From Vibrio quintilis (GTDB taxonomy: Bacteria; Pseudomonadota; Gammaproteobacteria; Enterobacterales; Vibrionaceae): a stretch of 64,000 nucleotides of DNA. Under the pieces are notes generated by a model. It was not told the origin of the DNA and made no database searches. It saw only the letters and a list, made by a program, of their open reading frames with translations. Where the stretch lies: NCBI RefSeq assembly GCF_024529975.1, contig NZ_AP024897.1, positions 620,001 through 684,000 on the forward strand. The letters are read 5' to 3'. Shown here piece by piece: positions 46,833 to 57,568 of this stretch (position 1 is its first letter; each line of letters opens with the position of its first letter). The position numbers and the translations under genes were made by a program.

Positions 46833-47513
46833 TCAGGAACGGGAAAGCATCAGCTCTAAACGAGCACCGACCCGCTGAGCTTGATCGGCAATACCACCCA
46901 TCCACTCAAGGATTTTATATAAGAACATGACATCTATCGGGTTATATTTTGACTCAATAGACATAAGTTGTTGGCGTAACTGAATTTGCATGGCATCAGT
47001 ATCATCTTCAATGACATCAAGCTGATTGATCATTTCTGCAACCAGAGTCACTTCCCGTCCTTTAAATCCGGTTTCGAGGAGTTCATCCAGTTCGCTGATC
47101 ACTTTTTGAGCCTGATTTGCAGCATCAAGGCATCGCTTAACATAATCGATAAAACTGCTTTGAAGAGGTTCCGGGATCACCAGCTGACGACCATAAACCC
47201 GACCCGTAATGTCCTTTGCCAGGTTTGCAAGTTTATCCTGTTGGGTCAGCAGTTCCAGCATGTCGGTACGATCGACCGGCAGGAAAAGCCCGCGGGGAAG
47301 TTTCAGACGAATTTCCCGTTTCAGGACGTCCGCTTCTTTCTCCAGGTGAGATATTTGTGCGCGAATTTCTGAAGCTTTCTCCCAATCATTCTGAAAGGTC
47401 ACTTCAAAAAAGTTTACCAGGTGAGAACAACACTCACTGACACACACAACATGTCTTTGCAAAGGCTTTATTGGGGACTTTGCAAATAACCCCATAATTG
47501 TATTCATTGGCAT
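46833..47513 (-). CDS. PhoU-like DUF47 protein, TIGR00153 family
   Basis: Start ATG 47513 gives 226 residues beginning MPMNTIMGLFAKSPIKPLQR, as usual for the family; an upstream frame to 47585 has no family support. The rest is a helical bundle of the PhoU kind with conserved acidic metal-binding phrases (ISHLEKEADVLKREIRLKLP; VIEDDTDAMQIQLRQQL). It is a cytoplasmic partner of the downstream Pit transporter. Regulatory role inferred from the pair. Confidence 0.88.
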   Translation of the reverse strand: MPMNTIMGLFAKSPIKPLQRHVVCVSECCSHLVNFFEVTFQNDWEKASEIRAQISHLEKEADVLKREIRLKLPRGLFLPVDRTDMLELLTQQDKLANLAKDITGRVYGRQLVIPEPLQSSFIDYVKRCLDAANQAQKVISELDELLETGFKGREVTLVAEMINQLDVIEDDTDAMQIQLRQQLMSIESKYNPIDVMFLYKILEWMGGIADQAQRVGARLELMLSRS

Positions 47514-47723
47514 GTTAACGTCATCCAGACTTATAACCTTCAAGAAATATTCAACAAACGTTAATAATGGTGAAATGTTGAACATTGGCTATAGAGGCGC
47601 GCATGTTAACTCATTACTTCGTGCTTTAAAACTGTTTTAGATCACGAATGATGTGATATTTCCTTCTTGCCCATGTGCTCAATTGGCAATATCCTGTGGC
47701 TATCTGCCACGAAAGGTATTGTT

Positions 47724-49244
47724 ATGGAAACCGAGATAGAACTGAAGTTTTTTGTTTCTCCTGAATATTCAGAGATTTTAAAACGTAAAATTTCTGAAGC
47801 GAAAGTACTTCAGCACAGTTGTCGCGAACTGCAAAATACTTATTTTGATACGCACGATTATTGGTTACGTCAACACGATACAGGACTTCGGATACGACGA
47901 TTTGATGATGTGTATGTCCAGACGGTAAAAACGTCGGGGCGCGTTGTCGCCGGACTCCATCAGCGACCGGAATACAACGCAGAGCATGACAGCAATACTC
48001 CTCTATTATCACTTCATCCCGATGACATCTGGCCAGAAGGCCGGACAGCAGAACAAATCCAGTCTGAATTAAAGCCCTTGTTTTCGACCGACTTCACCCG
48101 GGAGCAATGGTTATTAGGTATGTCTGAAGGCAGTCAGATTGAGGTCGCTTTCGATCAGGGAAAAGTGATTGCGGGCGATAAAGATGAACCTATCTGTGAA
48201 GTTGAACTTGAGTTGAAATCCGGCCAGACCGGTGCGCTTTTTTCTTTGGCACGGACAATTACAGAAGATGGCGGCGCCAGATTAGGAACGCTCAGTAAAG
48301 CTGCCCGGGGTTATCGTTTGGTATATGGGCACAAAGCGGATGAGGTGAAGTCCATTTCTCTGGTTGATACTCATTATTCTGACAGCGTTGAATCCTGTTT
48401 TATTCAGTCTCTGGAATATGCACTGTCTCACTGGACTTATCATGAACAGGTTTATGCAGAACAGCATTCTATTGTAGCGTTACATGAAATTAACCATGCG
48501 ATTTGTTTAATCAGGCAAGTGCTTGCTGTGTATTCTGATGTTGTACCAAAACGGGCGACCGCGGTTATCCGGCAGGAACTCAAATGGCTTGAGCAGGAAC
48601 TGGACTGGCTTAAGCTTTCTGATTATCTGGACAATCTGTTGGAAGATAAAGGTCATGCATTACGTAAACTTGATGCAAGGAAGTTTTTAGTTGCTGAACT
48701 GAAGCTATTGCATCAGAAACTACCTTCTGTAGACGACATGTTGAAATTGTTCCATTCAGCCCGGTATACAGCTTTAATTTTGGATCTGAACCGCTGGATT
48801 CTCAGCCGGGGCTGGCAGCCATTTCTGGATGAAAAATCTTCGGACGTACTGGCGGGAGCTATCAAACCATTTTCTGCAGAAAAGCTTGAGCAAACATGGC
48901 AAGAGCTGAAGGTGGTCTTTCCGGCAGATAAAGCGCTTTCCTGCGAAGATTATCAGGCCCAGCAGTATTGTCTGATGCGCAATCTGTACACCGGGATTAG
49001 TTTTGCCAGCCTCTATGATGAAGAAGAAAGGCAATCTTTCAGGCTCCCCTGGGCTGATTTGCTGCAGGGAATTGATGATTTACTGATGCTGAAGCCACTT
49101 GAAGAACTCGTGGATAAACTTGAAGGTGAGTCAAAAGAACAGTTGCAACGGTGGTTATCCCGTCAGCAGTCTTCCATTTTGCATGCGATGGAGCAAACCC
49201 GTTCTATTGGTATGGAAGCTTCCCCATACTGGCGGAGTCATTAA
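47724..49244 (+). CDS. ygiF: inorganic triphosphatase, CYTH and CHAD domains (YgiF-like)
   Basis: From ATG 47724 (AAAGG upstream) the protein has 506 residues; an open frame from 47667 is untenable for lack of a ribosome site and family match. The N-terminal CYTH domain starts with METEIELKF, the typical E-x-E-x-K signature, and has conserved charged strands (GLRIRRF; VQTVKTSGR; EVELELKSG). A CHAD helical domain follows from about residue 230. YgiF of E. coli hydrolyses inorganic triphosphate. It lies upstream of glnE in E. coli; here an IS200-like element and a chemoreceptor gene separate the two. Confidence 0.88.
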   Translation: METEIELKFFVSPEYSEILKRKISEAKVLQHSCRELQNTYFDTHDYWLRQHDTGLRIRRFDDVYVQTVKTSGRVVAGLHQRPEYNAEHDSNTPLLSLHPDDIWPEGRTAEQIQSELKPLFSTDFTREQWLLGMSEGSQIEVAFDQGKVIAGDKDEPICEVELELKSGQTGALFSLARTITEDGGARLGTLSKAARGYRLVYGHKADEVKSISLVDTHYSDSVESCFIQSLEYALSHWTYHEQVYAEQHSIVALHEINHAICLIRQVLAVYSDVVPKRATAVIRQELKWLEQELDWLKLSDYLDNLLEDKGHALRKLDARKFLVAELKLLHQKLPSVDDMLKLFHSARYTALILDLNRWILSRGWQPFLDEKSSDVLAGAIKPFSAEKLEQTWQELKVVFPADKALSCEDYQAQQYCLMRNLYTGISFASLYDEEERQSFRLPWADLLQGIDDLLMLKPLEELVDKLEGESKEQLQRWLSRQQSSILHAMEQTRSIGMEASPYWRSH

Positions 49245-49280
49245 GTCTGGCTGAACCGGGTCGATGACTTTTATCCCATT

Positions 49281-49310
49281 AAAAGAGATGAGTTCTTCAT
49301 CTCTTTTTTA
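49281..49310 (+). terminator. Rho-independent terminator of the CYTH/CHAD gene
   Basis: AAAAGAGATGA, loop GTTCT, TCATCTCTTTT and more T, 36 bases after the stop. Confidence 0.85.
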
Positions 49311-49322
49311 TTGTGGATAGAA

Positions 49323-50018
49323 AACCCCCAGCTAGGCTGGGGGTTCCGTAAAGCTTACAGCTATAAGTCAGTTATAAAACCCCTTTCAATTTGTTAGAAA
49401 TATCTTGTGGTCTGGCAACTACAAGAGTTAAACAAAAATTGAAAGGGGGTCCCAATGGGGGACGAAAAAAGCTTAGCGCACACTCGATGGAATTGTAAAT
49501 ATCACATAGTATTCGCCCCGAAATATAGAAGGCAGGTGTTCTATGGTGAAAAACGCAGAGCAGTTGGTGAAATACTGCGAAAATTATGTGAATGGAAAAA
49601 TGTGAACATTGTTGAGGCAGAATGCTGTGTAGATCATGTCCACATGCTTTTGGAAATACCACCAAAGATGAGCGTTTCAGGATTTATGGGGTATCTAAAA
49701 GGAAAAAGTAGCTTGATGTTATATGAGCAATTTGGAGATTTGAAGTTCAAATATCGTAATCGTGAATTTTGGTGTCGAGGTTATTATGTGGATACGGTAG
49801 GTAAAAATACCGGCAAGATCCAAAATTACATCCAACACCAGTTAGAACAGGATAAATTGGGAGAGCAGCTGTCGATCCCATATTCAGGTAGCCCGTTTAC
49901 GGGCCGTAAGTAATAGTAATATGCAAATGTCAGATCACTATGCGCCTGCTAGGGCGCTGCTGGTAGGAGAGCCTTATAGGCGCATATGAAAAACCTCCGG
50001 CTATGCCGGAGGATTCTT
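49323..50018 (+). mobile_element. IS200-like element, second type (about 690 bp; ends approximate)
   Basis: Left hairpin CCCCCAGC-TAG-GCTGGGGG at 49325-49343 and right hairpin CCTCCGGC-TAT-GCCGGAGG at 49994-50012 flank one tnpA gene. It differs in sequence from the tandem units at 33233-35107. The ends are set by the hairpins and may be a few bases off. Confidence 0.85.
49455..49913 (+). CDS. tnpA: IS200-family HUH transposase TnpA
   Basis: A 152-residue single-tyrosine transposase, start ATG 49455 shortly after AAAGGGGG. HUH motif in VDHVHMLLEIPP; catalytic tyrosine in KIQNYIQHQ. It is typical of enterobacterial and Vibrio IS200. It seems intact. It is only moderately like the transposase of the tandem array, so it is a different family member. 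Confidence 0.93.
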   Translation: MGDEKSLAHTRWNCKYHIVFAPKYRRQVFYGEKRRAVGEILRKLCEWKNVNIVEAECCVDHVHMLLEIPPKMSVSGFMGYLKGKSSLMLYEQFGDLKFKYRNREFWCRGYYVDTVGKNTGKIQNYIQHQLEQDKLGEQLSIPYSGSPFTGRK

Positions 50019-50327
50019 TTTTTTGCGCTTTTTGTCAGTTTCATCACTGTTTTGCCCTGTTAATTTTTTAAGGCGTGAAATAAATTACAAAATATGCAAT
50101 TTAAAACGCTAAAATAGATATAACATCTTTGTAAAATTTGTAAGATGCTGATCACAAACAAGTATAGAAACTGATAGTTCTTGATGGCCTTCATGCCGTT
50201 TTTCAGGCAAGTCTGTTATGCTGTGTCTGGGTATAAATGAGAACTTAATTCAAAAAAATAAATAAAAAAATACTCTATTTATAGAGTAATACGGGTAATC
50301 AAAAATCGGGATAAATGGAGAACTAAA
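49914..50327. other. intergenic region between tnpA and the chemoreceptor gene
   Basis: The first 100 bases belong to the right end of the IS200-like element. The rest is A+T-rich and contains the chemoreceptor promoter; no clear flagellar sigma-28 or sigma-54 site was seen. Confidence 0.5.
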
Positions 50328-51584
50328 ATGACAATAATGGCTTTCAGGCCCTGGGAAAAGATCGTTACCGACGTCCGGCTGGTTCCAAAAATGATCATGC
50401 TGATGGTTTTCAGCACATTGTTGATCATTGCAAAGCAATTATGGGATGCAAGCTCGTTTTATCAGGCGCTTCTTGAAGTTACACAAGATACTCATCTTGC
50501 TGAGCAGCACTATGAGGCATATCTGGTTCAGGTTGTTTGGCAAACTATCATTTTAATTATTATCTTTATTGCGCTGTTACTTTTTACGGCCAATATCATG
50601 TTGAGACAAACCAAATACATCAGTGCTTCGATTCAGACAATGGCAAGCGGTAATTTATCTGAACCGGTCAACTTAGACTGTAAAGATGAATATGGTGATA
50701 TTGCCAGAGAACTGGAAAAAACCCGCAGTCAGCTACAGGATGTGATTAAGTTACAGGTTTCCAGCTCTCAGGAATTGGCAGGCTTAACGGAAGTGATGAC
50801 AATCAGTATGTCAGAGACAAAGGACTCGGCTCAGGAGGAGTTCAATGAAATTGATCAACTTGCGACGGCCATGAGTGAGATGACATCCACGGTTCATACG
50901 GTTGCTGAACATGCTCAAAGTGCTTCTGCATTAACTGAAGATGCTTCCTCTGGTGCAAAAACCGGTCAGGAATTTGTAAAAGCAACGGTTTCAAAAATGC
51001 GGGATTTATCCACGGATATTGCTGAATCCGCTGAAGCAGTTAATCAGGTTGAAGAAAGAGTCAATGCAATCAGCAGCGTGATTGGTACCATTCAGGGCAT
51101 CTCTGAGCAGACGAATTTGCTGGCACTCAACGCGGCTATTGAAGCGGCAAGAGCCGGAGAAGCCGGGCGTGGTTTTGCGGTTGTTGCCGATGAAGTCCGC
51201 AATCTTGCACAGAACACACAACATGCGACTGTTGAAATTCAGAATATGATTGAACAGCTTCAGCAAAGTGCAAATTCGGCTGTGGGTTTAATGGAAAAGA
51301 GTGTGGTTGAAGCTGCTGATGGTGTTGAACTGGTGACGAATGCCGGAAGTGAACTGGATGGCATTGTGGCTCAAATTCAGCAAATTAATGATATGAATTT
51401 CCAGATTGCTTCAGCAGCAGGCCAGCAAAGTAGTGTTGCCGAAGAGATGAGTCAGAATCTGACGAATGTCCGGGAGCTGGTTGAGGCGTCTGTGACTGTT
51501 GTGGGAGAGTTACTGGAAACCTCTGAAATTATGCAGGGGAATGCTGAAGAACTGGATGGAAAGATTTCTTCGTTTAAAGTGTGA
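50328..51584 (+). CDS. methyl-accepting chemotaxis protein with short periplasmic loop
   Basis: The 418-residue receptor has two membrane segments (about residues 22-39 and 72-92) separated by only about 30 residues, too short for a folded sensor domain. A HAMP linker ([18 protein letters not shown]) and the cytoplasmic signalling domain follow, with the hairpin tip [20 protein letters not shown] and the [12 protein letters not shown] stretch. It might sense membrane or internal state, or depend on a partner protein. Monocistronic: terminator downstream, IS200-like element upstream. Confidence 0.9.
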   Translation: MTIMAFRPWEKIVTDVRLVPKMIMLMVFSTLLIIAKQLWDASSFYQALLEVTQDTHLAEQHYEAYLVQVVWQTIILIIIFIALLLFTANIMLRQTKYISASIQTMASGNLSEPVNLDCKDEYGDIARELEKTRSQLQDVIKLQVSSSQELAGLTEVMTISMSETKDSAQEEFNEIDQLATAMSEMTSTVHTVAEHAQSASALTEDASSGAKTGQEFVKATVSKMRDLSTDIAESAEAVNQVEERVNAISSVIGTIQGISEQTNLLALNAAIEAARAGEAGRGFAVVADEVRNLAQNTQHATVEIQNMIEQLQQSANSAVGLMEKSVVEAADGVELVTNAGSELDGIVAQIQQINDMNFQIASAAGQQSSVAEEMSQNLTNVRELVEASVTVVGELLETSEIMQGNAEELDGKISSFKV

Positions 51585-51609
51585 ATGATCATCTTCTTAT
51601 TCATGACTA

Positions 51610-51634
51610 AAACGCCCATAAATTATGGGCGTTT
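51610..51634 (+). terminator. terminator of the chemoreceptor gene
   Basis: Palindrome AAACGCCCATAA / TTATGGGCGTTT with a one-base centre, followed by ATTGTTTT. Confidence 0.75.
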
Positions 51635-51664
51635 ATTGTTTTATATCTCCCAAACAGTTAACCC

Positions 51665-51690
51665 TGCATCTTCAGGTTGTTTGGGTATAT
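51665..51690. repeat. solo end of the MITE-like element
   Basis: TGCATCTTCAGGTTG at 51665-51679 continues to TTTGGGTATA, matching the outer end of the element at 17062-17320 (complement of TATACTCAAACAACC). Only one end is present here. Confidence 0.55.
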
Positions 51691-51797
51691 TATTAAGACG
51701 ATTATTTAACACGACAATCAGGTTGCTTATTACATGGATAATACCTGGATTGCCGCAGCGATAAGATTTTGGTCATCAGGACAAACAGAGGCCGTAT

Positions 51798-54644
51798 ATG
51801 CAGTTACCATCTCAACTGAAAGAATTATCGGATAAGAATTATCTGCGACTGACAGAAAAGCACCCTGAAATCATGGCCTGGCCGGAAGATTTACTCGGGC
51901 AGCTAAGATATGTGTTGGGACTGAGTGATTTTATTTTTGATGCATTGATTCGGGATGAACGGCTTTGCCGGGAATTTCCTTCAATCATGAACGAGCCTTC
52001 ACGTCTTTATAAATACCGGGAGCGGCTCCAGTCAGAGCTGTCTTCTGTCTCTGAGGAAAAGGCAGGTTATCAGTTACTGCGCCACTACCGTCGTCAGGAG
52101 ATGGTTTATATCGCCTGGCGTGATTTTCTCGCAAACTGGTCGCTTCAGGAAAGTCTTGCCCACCTTTCAGCTTTAGCTGAAGCGATGATTTTTGAAGTGT
52201 ATGACTGGCAATATCAGTTATGTTGTCAGTTGTGGGGAACGCCTTGCGATTCGGAAGGTAAGGCGCAGCCTATGTTGATCATTGGAATGGGGAAACTGGG
52301 CGGTGCTGAGCTGAATTTTTCTTCTGACATTGATTTGATCTTTACGTATCCGGAAAACGGGGAAACTCAGGGTGTGAGGAAATCCCTGTCAAATGCACAG
52401 TTTTTTACCCGCTTAGGCCAACGGATTATCAAAAGTCTGGATCAACATACGGCAGATGGTTTTTGTTATCGGGTAGATATGCGGCTCCGGCCATTTGGTG
52501 ACAGCGGTCCGCTGGTAATGAGTTTTTCTGCTTTAGAGGATTATTACCAGGATCAGGGAAGAGAGTGGGAACGCTATGCCATGGTTAAAGCCCGGGTGAT
52601 GGGACGGGAAATGTATGCCTGTTACCGACAGCTTCGTCAGATGCTGCGGCCATTTGTATTTCGTCGTTATATTGATTTCAGTGCGATACAGGCGTTGCGC
52701 CGGATGAAGGCTATGATTCAGAGTGAAGTCCGCCGGCGTGGGTTAACCAACAATATCAAGCTTGGTGCCGGAGGTATTCGTGAGATTGAATTTATCATCC
52801 AGTCATTTCAGCTGATTCGCGGTGGTCGTGAACCGGCGCTTCGTCGCAGAGGCTTGTCCGAAACTTTGGATGCGATAGAGTCTCTTGGTTTACTGGGTGC
52901 TGATGAGATCGATCATTTACGTAACGCGTATCGCTTTCTCCGGCGTATGGAGAATCTGCTTCAGGCAATTGCCGATAAGCAGACTCAGACACTGCCGGAT
53001 GAGCCGGTCTGTCAAATGCGCCTGGCGACTGCATTGAACCTTGATTCCTGGGAAAGCCTGCTTAAGCTGACAGAGCAACACATGGGCCGTGTCAATCAGG
53101 TGTTTATTCATTTAATCGGGGAAGAAGACCATGCTTCAGACTGCCCGGTTCCGGGTGTTTATTGCGAACTTTGGAATATGGCAGAACACCCTGACGTTGT
53201 CAGTGAAATTGTCGCTCAGGAATTTGGTCATTCAGAACCGGACGAAATTAAAGAGATTATCTGCGGGTTCAGATCTGATCTGGCGAGAAAAACACTGGGG
53301 CCGAGAGGGCGGGAAGTTCTGAATCATCTGATGCCGAAAGTATTTCAGGCCATTTTTACACATCCGGACTCACAGTTTGGCCTGCCTCGTGTTTTATCTT
53401 TTCTACAAAAAATCGTCACCCGGACAACTTATCTGGAGCTCCTTGATGAGTATCCGGGGGCTTTAAAGCAGTTAGTGAAATTATGTACTGCCAGCCCGAT
53501 GATTTCAGAGCAGCTTGGTCGTTACCCGGTTCTGTTAGATGAATTGCTTGATCCTCAGCATTTGTACAATCCTGTTTCTCTGGAGAATTACAAACCTGAA
53601 TTACGTGATTTTCTGACCCGTATTCCTGAAGATGATATGGAGCAGCAAATGGAAGGGCTGCGGCAGTTTAAGCAAATCTGTTTACTTCGGATTGCAGCTG
53701 CTGATATTGCTGGTGCTCTTCCGGTGATGAAAGTAAGCGATCACTTAACATATCTGGCTGAGGCGATTGTTGAGGCTGTTGTTCAGCAGGCCTGGAAACA
53801 GCTGGCAGAGAAATATGGCGAGCCGACACACCTGAGCCAGCGGGACGGTACCGGATTTGCTGTGATTGGTTATGGCAAAGTTGGCGGATGGGAGTTGGGA
53901 TACAACTCTGATCTTGACCTGGTCTTTATGCATGATTGCCCTTCGGATGTTTATACTGATGGGCGGAAAGAAATTGATGGCCGTCAGTTTTATTTGCGTC
54001 TGGCGCAAAGAATTATCCATATTTTTTCTGTCCGGACTGCTTCCGGGATTTTGTATGAAGTGGATACCCGGCTCAGGCCATCCGGGGCTTCCGGGTTGTT
54101 GGTAACGACGGTCGAAGCATTTAATGAGTATCAGAATCAGGAAGCATGGACCTGGGAACATCAGGCTTTAGTCCGTACCCGAATCATTTACGGCGATTTA
54201 ACATTGAAAACAGCTTTCTCAGCTGTGCGTCATCAGGTGTTGAGTAAAGTCAGGGATGAATCCGGACTGAAAAAAGAAGTCGTCGGGATGAGAGATAAAA
54301 TGCGGGAGCATTTATCGGCCAAAAAAGCCGGGCGCTTTATGATTAAGCAAGATCCTGGCGGCATTACAGATATTGAGTTTCTGGCTCAGTATCTGGTGCT
54401 GCGCTACAGCGCTGAACATCCGTCACTGACGGAATGGTCTGATAATGTGCGTATTTTCGGCTCCCTGATGCAATCGAATCTTTTAGAACAGGATCAGGCC
54501 CGGATTTTAACGCATGCTTATACCACTTTGCGGGATCAGATTCACCGGCGTAACCTGTTGAACCTGGATGCGGATGTGAAAGACGATAAACTGGTTTCAG
54601 AAAGAGAATCCGTCATTCACGCCTGGAAGCAATGGTTTGAATAA
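51798..54644 (+). CDS. glnE: glutamine synthetase adenylyltransferase/deadenylase
   Basis: GlnE attaches and removes AMP on glutamine synthetase in response to nitrogen state through PII. The 948-residue protein has two halves, each with a nucleotidyltransferase-like core: IIGMGKLGGAELNFSSDIDL near residue 155 and AVIGYGKVGGWELGYNSDLD near residue 690. The N-terminal one removes AMP and the C-terminal one adds it. The G-x-G-K...D-x-D residues are intact in both. Length is normal. Confidence 0.97.
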   Translation: MQLPSQLKELSDKNYLRLTEKHPEIMAWPEDLLGQLRYVLGLSDFIFDALIRDERLCREFPSIMNEPSRLYKYRERLQSELSSVSEEKAGYQLLRHYRRQEMVYIAWRDFLANWSLQESLAHLSALAEAMIFEVYDWQYQLCCQLWGTPCDSEGKAQPMLIIGMGKLGGAELNFSSDIDLIFTYPENGETQGVRKSLSNAQFFTRLGQRIIKSLDQHTADGFCYRVDMRLRPFGDSGPLVMSFSALEDYYQDQGREWERYAMVKARVMGREMYACYRQLRQMLRPFVFRRYIDFSAIQALRRMKAMIQSEVRRRGLTNNIKLGAGGIREIEFIIQSFQLIRGGREPALRRRGLSETLDAIESLGLLGADEIDHLRNAYRFLRRMENLLQAIADKQTQTLPDEPVCQMRLATALNLDSWESLLKLTEQHMGRVNQVFIHLIGEEDHASDCPVPGVYCELWNMAEHPDVVSEIVAQEFGHSEPDEIKEIICGFRSDLARKTLGPRGREVLNHLMPKVFQAIFTHPDSQFGLPRVLSFLQKIVTRTTYLELLDEYPGALKQLVKLCTASPMISEQLGRYPVLLDELLDPQHLYNPVSLENYKPELRDFLTRIPEDDMEQQMEGLRQFKQICLLRIAAADIAGALPVMKVSDHLTYLAEAIVEAVVQQAWKQLAEKYGEPTHLSQRDGTGFAVIGYGKVGGWELGYNSDLDLVFMHDCPSDVYTDGRKEIDGRQFYLRLAQRIIHIFSVRTASGILYEVDTRLRPSGASGLLVTTVEAFNEYQNQEAWTWEHQALVRTRIIYGDLTLKTAFSAVRHQVLSKVRDESGLKKEVVGMRDKMREHLSAKKAGRFMIKQDPGGITDIEFLAQYLVLRYSAEHPSLTEWSDNVRIFGSLMQSNLLEQDQARILTHAYTTLRDQIHRRNLLNLDADVKDDKLVSERESVIHAWKQWFE

Positions 54645-54733
54645 TAAAGAGTTTCAATGATAATACTGACACAGTTTAGCCGGAAATCCGGCTGTGGTAG
54701 ACTGTGCCACACAGATGAAAATGGAGAGAATTG

Positions 54734-56164
54734 ATGAAGCCCATTCTACCTGATTACAGCCAGGCCGGAGTATTAATCGTTGGTGACGTCATGTTGGATC
54801 GCTATTGGTATGGGCCAACAGGGCGGATCTCGCCAGAAGCACCGGTTCCGGTTGTTAAAGTAGAGAATAATGAAGAACGTCCCGGAGGCGCAGCAAATGT
54901 TGCGATGAATATCGCTTCTCTGGGCGGGCATGCGAATATCATCGGATTAACAGGTGATGATGAACCAGCGTCTGTGTTAAGTGAAAAGCTGACATCACTT
55001 AATGTAACCTGTGATTTTGTTGCGCTGAATGATTATCCGACCATCACTAAGTTACGGGTTTTAAGCCGGGGGCAGCAACTCATTCGTCTGGATTTTGAAG
55101 ATAAGTTTCAGAACACAGATCCGGAACTGATTCTTTCCCGGATGGAGAAAAAACTGACGGATGTAAAATCGGTTGTTTTATCAGATTACGCAAAAGGTGC
55201 ATTAGAACATGTGCAGCTGTTCATTCGGAAAGCCCGTCAGGCAGGTGTGCCGGTATTTATTGATCCAAAAGGAGCTGACTTTGAACGCTACCGGGGCGCG
55301 ACACTCTTAACGCCAAATATGGCAGAGTTTGAACTGGTTGTCGGTAAGGTAAGCTCTGAAGAAGCGCTGGTAGAAAAAGGTCTTGAACTCATCAAAACAT
55401 ATGATTTTGAAGCGCTGCTGGTGACCCGCAGCGAGCATGGTATGACTCTGCTGAGACGCGATGAACCGCCTTTCCATTTACCGACTCAGGCGAAGGAAGT
55501 GTACGATGTCACCGGTGCCGGTGATACGGTTATTTCTGTACTTGCAGCATCGGTTGCTGCCGGAAAGCCGTTGGATCAAGCCTGTGCGCTGGCCAATGCT
55601 GCTGCTGGTGTTGTTGTCGGTAAACTGGGGACTTCAACGGTCTCAACCATTGAACTGGCGGAAGCTGTGCATGGTAGTCAGGACACTGATTTTGGTGTGA
55701 TCAATGAGAAAACACTGATTGATGTGGTGAAGAAAGCGCAGGCCAGTGGCGAGAAAGTTGTGATGACCAATGGTTGTTTTGACATTCTTCATGCCGGCCA
55801 CGTGTCTTATCTGAATCATGCAGCCAGTCTGGGAGACCGGTTAATTGTTGCGGTGAATACCGATGAATCGGTGAAGCAATTGAAAGGGCCGGGGCGTCCT
55901 GTGAATCCGACTGATCGTCGTATGGCCGTGCTTGCAGGGCTGGGCGCTGTAGACTGGGTGGTGCCGTTTAGTGAAGAGACGCCGCAGCGATTAATTGCTT
56001 CTGTACTACCTGATTTGCTGGTGAAGGGAGGCGATTATCGTCCGGAAGAAATTGCAGGCGGAGAAGAAGTGATTGCAGCCGGAGGAGCAGTCCGGGTCCT
56101 GAACTTTGAAGATGGGTGTTCAACCACTGAAATTATCAATGCCATTAAAGGGGATGCCGGTTAA
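54734..56164 (+). CDS. hldE: bifunctional heptose kinase/adenylyltransferase HldE
   Basis: It makes ADP-heptose for the lipopolysaccharide core, in two steps. The 476-residue protein has a PfkB/ribokinase-type N-terminal domain ([35 protein letters not shown]) and a C-terminal cytidylyltransferase-like domain starting at about residue 340 ([19 protein letters not shown]). ATG 54734 has GGAGAG five bases upstream; a TTG one codon earlier is too close. It follows glnE as in Escherichia coli (glnE-hldE). Confidence 0.96.
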   Translation: MKPILPDYSQAGVLIVGDVMLDRYWYGPTGRISPEAPVPVVKVENNEERPGGAANVAMNIASLGGHANIIGLTGDDEPASVLSEKLTSLNVTCDFVALNDYPTITKLRVLSRGQQLIRLDFEDKFQNTDPELILSRMEKKLTDVKSVVLSDYAKGALEHVQLFIRKARQAGVPVFIDPKGADFERYRGATLLTPNMAEFELVVGKVSSEEALVEKGLELIKTYDFEALLVTRSEHGMTLLRRDEPPFHLPTQAKEVYDVTGAGDTVISVLAASVAAGKPLDQACALANAAAGVVVGKLGTSTVSTIELAEAVHGSQDTDFGVINEKTLIDVVKKAQASGEKVVMTNGCFDILHAGHVSYLNHAASLGDRLIVAVNTDESVKQLKGPGRPVNPTDRRMAVLAGLGAVDWVVPFSEETPQRLIASVLPDLLVKGGDYRPEEIAGGEEVIAAGGAVRVLNFEDGCSTTEIINAIKGDAG

Positions 56165-56200
56165 CGTTTGATGTTGACCGGAGTAAACAGTGTAAAACAG

Positions 56201-56228
56201 AAAAAGCCAGTCGTCTGACTGGCTTTTT
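56201..56228. terminator. bidirectional terminator between hldE and tolC
   Basis: AAAAAGCCAGTC, loop GTCT, GACTGGCTTTTT: symmetric A and T runs, usable by both converging genes. Confidence 0.92.
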
Positions 56229-56254
56229 AGTCTGTATTAATTCCGAAGCGTTGT

Positions 56255-57568
56255 TTATTTCTTTTTCAGGCCGGCATTAATATCAATAATATCCTGTTCA
56301 TCCAGTGTTCCGACAGATTGTCTGAGTTGCAATACACTGAGAATATAGTCGTAACGTGCATCAGAAAGGTTTTTCTTCGCATTGTAGAGACGACGGGTTG
56401 AATCCAGAACATCAACGATTGTACGGGTACCAACTTCAAAACCGGCCTCAGTTGCCTGCAAGGCAGATTTTGCGGATATCAGCGCCTGATTATAAGCACG
56501 GATTGCACCAATCGAGGCATTGATATTGTTATAATTTGCCCGGACATGTTTTACAACACTCCGGTAAGTGGCTTCCAGCTGCTCACTGGCCTGAATTAAG
56601 CCATATTCAGCCTGTTTTGTCAGTGAAGTGATTTTTCCGCCTGTGTATAAAGGTACTGACAACTGTAATCCAAGGCTCAGATTATTCGCAGGATCATAAA
56701 CATCGTAGTAGGTATTTTTATCGTTGTATTCTTTGAGCAGATTGTAGTTCGCGTTTAATGACAGTGTCGGCAAATTGCCTGAGTCTGCCAGTTTGATTTT
56801 ATCCCGGGCAATATCCTGGCTGATACGTGCGGTCAGCAAAGACAGATTTTTCGTTTGGGCATCTTTCAACAGTTTTTCAACAGTGTCTGAGATTTTTCTG
56901 GCAGAGAAACGTTTCGTATCAAGGGAGCTTAATGCGTTATGTTCTTCACCGGTAATTTCGCGTATCGCTTCATAGCTATTGTTCAGACTGTTTTCAGCCA
57001 GAACTTCATCGGCTAATACACTGTCAAATTGTGCCTGAGCATCATGGACATCTGTGATGGCTGATAAACCCACTTCAAAGCGCTGTTTGGTTTGTTCCAG
57101 CTGTCTTGAAACGGCTGCTTTCTCTGCCCGGACAAATGCCAGATTATCTTTGGCTCTTAAAACTTCAAAATATGCATTGGAAACCCGTAAAATCAGGTTT
57201 TGTTGTATGGAAGCATACTGAGAATCAACTTGTCTGGCACTTTTCTCAGCAGTATCCAGATTGATCCAGCTTGAACGGTTATAGAGTGTCTGGGACAGGG
57301 TGACATCACCGGTAAACCGGGAACTGTCACCGGAGGTGATATCGCTGTTGGTGATGTTGTAACCGGCAGACAGATTAATTTGAGGGAGCAGGTCTCCACG
57401 GGTCGACTGAATAGCCTCGTAGGCAGCATCTCTTTCTGCAGCGGCGCGAAGCACTTGCGTGTCATTGTGTTTCGCTAATTCATATATATCAGCAAGAGTA
57501 TCTGCCCAAACAGAGGTCACTATACTACTCAGGGCAATACCAATGCATAGATGGAGCCGTTTCTTCAT
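56255..57568 (-). CDS. tolC: outer membrane efflux/secretion channel TolC
   Basis: TolC is the outer membrane exit duct for multidrug efflux pumps and type I secretion. The 437-residue protein has a signal peptide (MKKRLHLCIGIALSSIVTSVWA), two outer-membrane-efflux repeats with long helices (about residues 25-215 and 235-425), and the phrases ALQATEAGFEVGTRTIVDVL and RRLYNAKKNLSDARYDYILS. It is divergent from nudF, as in most gamma-proteobacteria. Confidence 0.95.
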   Translation of the reverse strand: MKKRLHLCIGIALSSIVTSVWADTLADIYELAKHNDTQVLRAAAERDAAYEAIQSTRGDLLPQINLSAGYNITNSDITSGDSSRFTGDVTLSQTLYNRSSWINLDTAEKSARQVDSQYASIQQNLILRVSNAYFEVLRAKDNLAFVRAEKAAVSRQLEQTKQRFEVGLSAITDVHDAQAQFDSVLADEVLAENSLNNSYEAIREITGEEHNALSSLDTKRFSARKISDTVEKLLKDAQTKNLSLLTARISQDIARDKIKLADSGNLPTLSLNANYNLLKEYNDKNTYYDVYDPANNLSLGLQLSVPLYTGGKITSLTKQAEYGLIQASEQLEATYRSVVKHVRANYNNINASIGAIRAYNQALISAKSALQATEAGFEVGTRTIVDVLDSTRRLYNAKKNLSDARYDYILSVLQLRQSVGTLDEQDIIDINAGLKKK

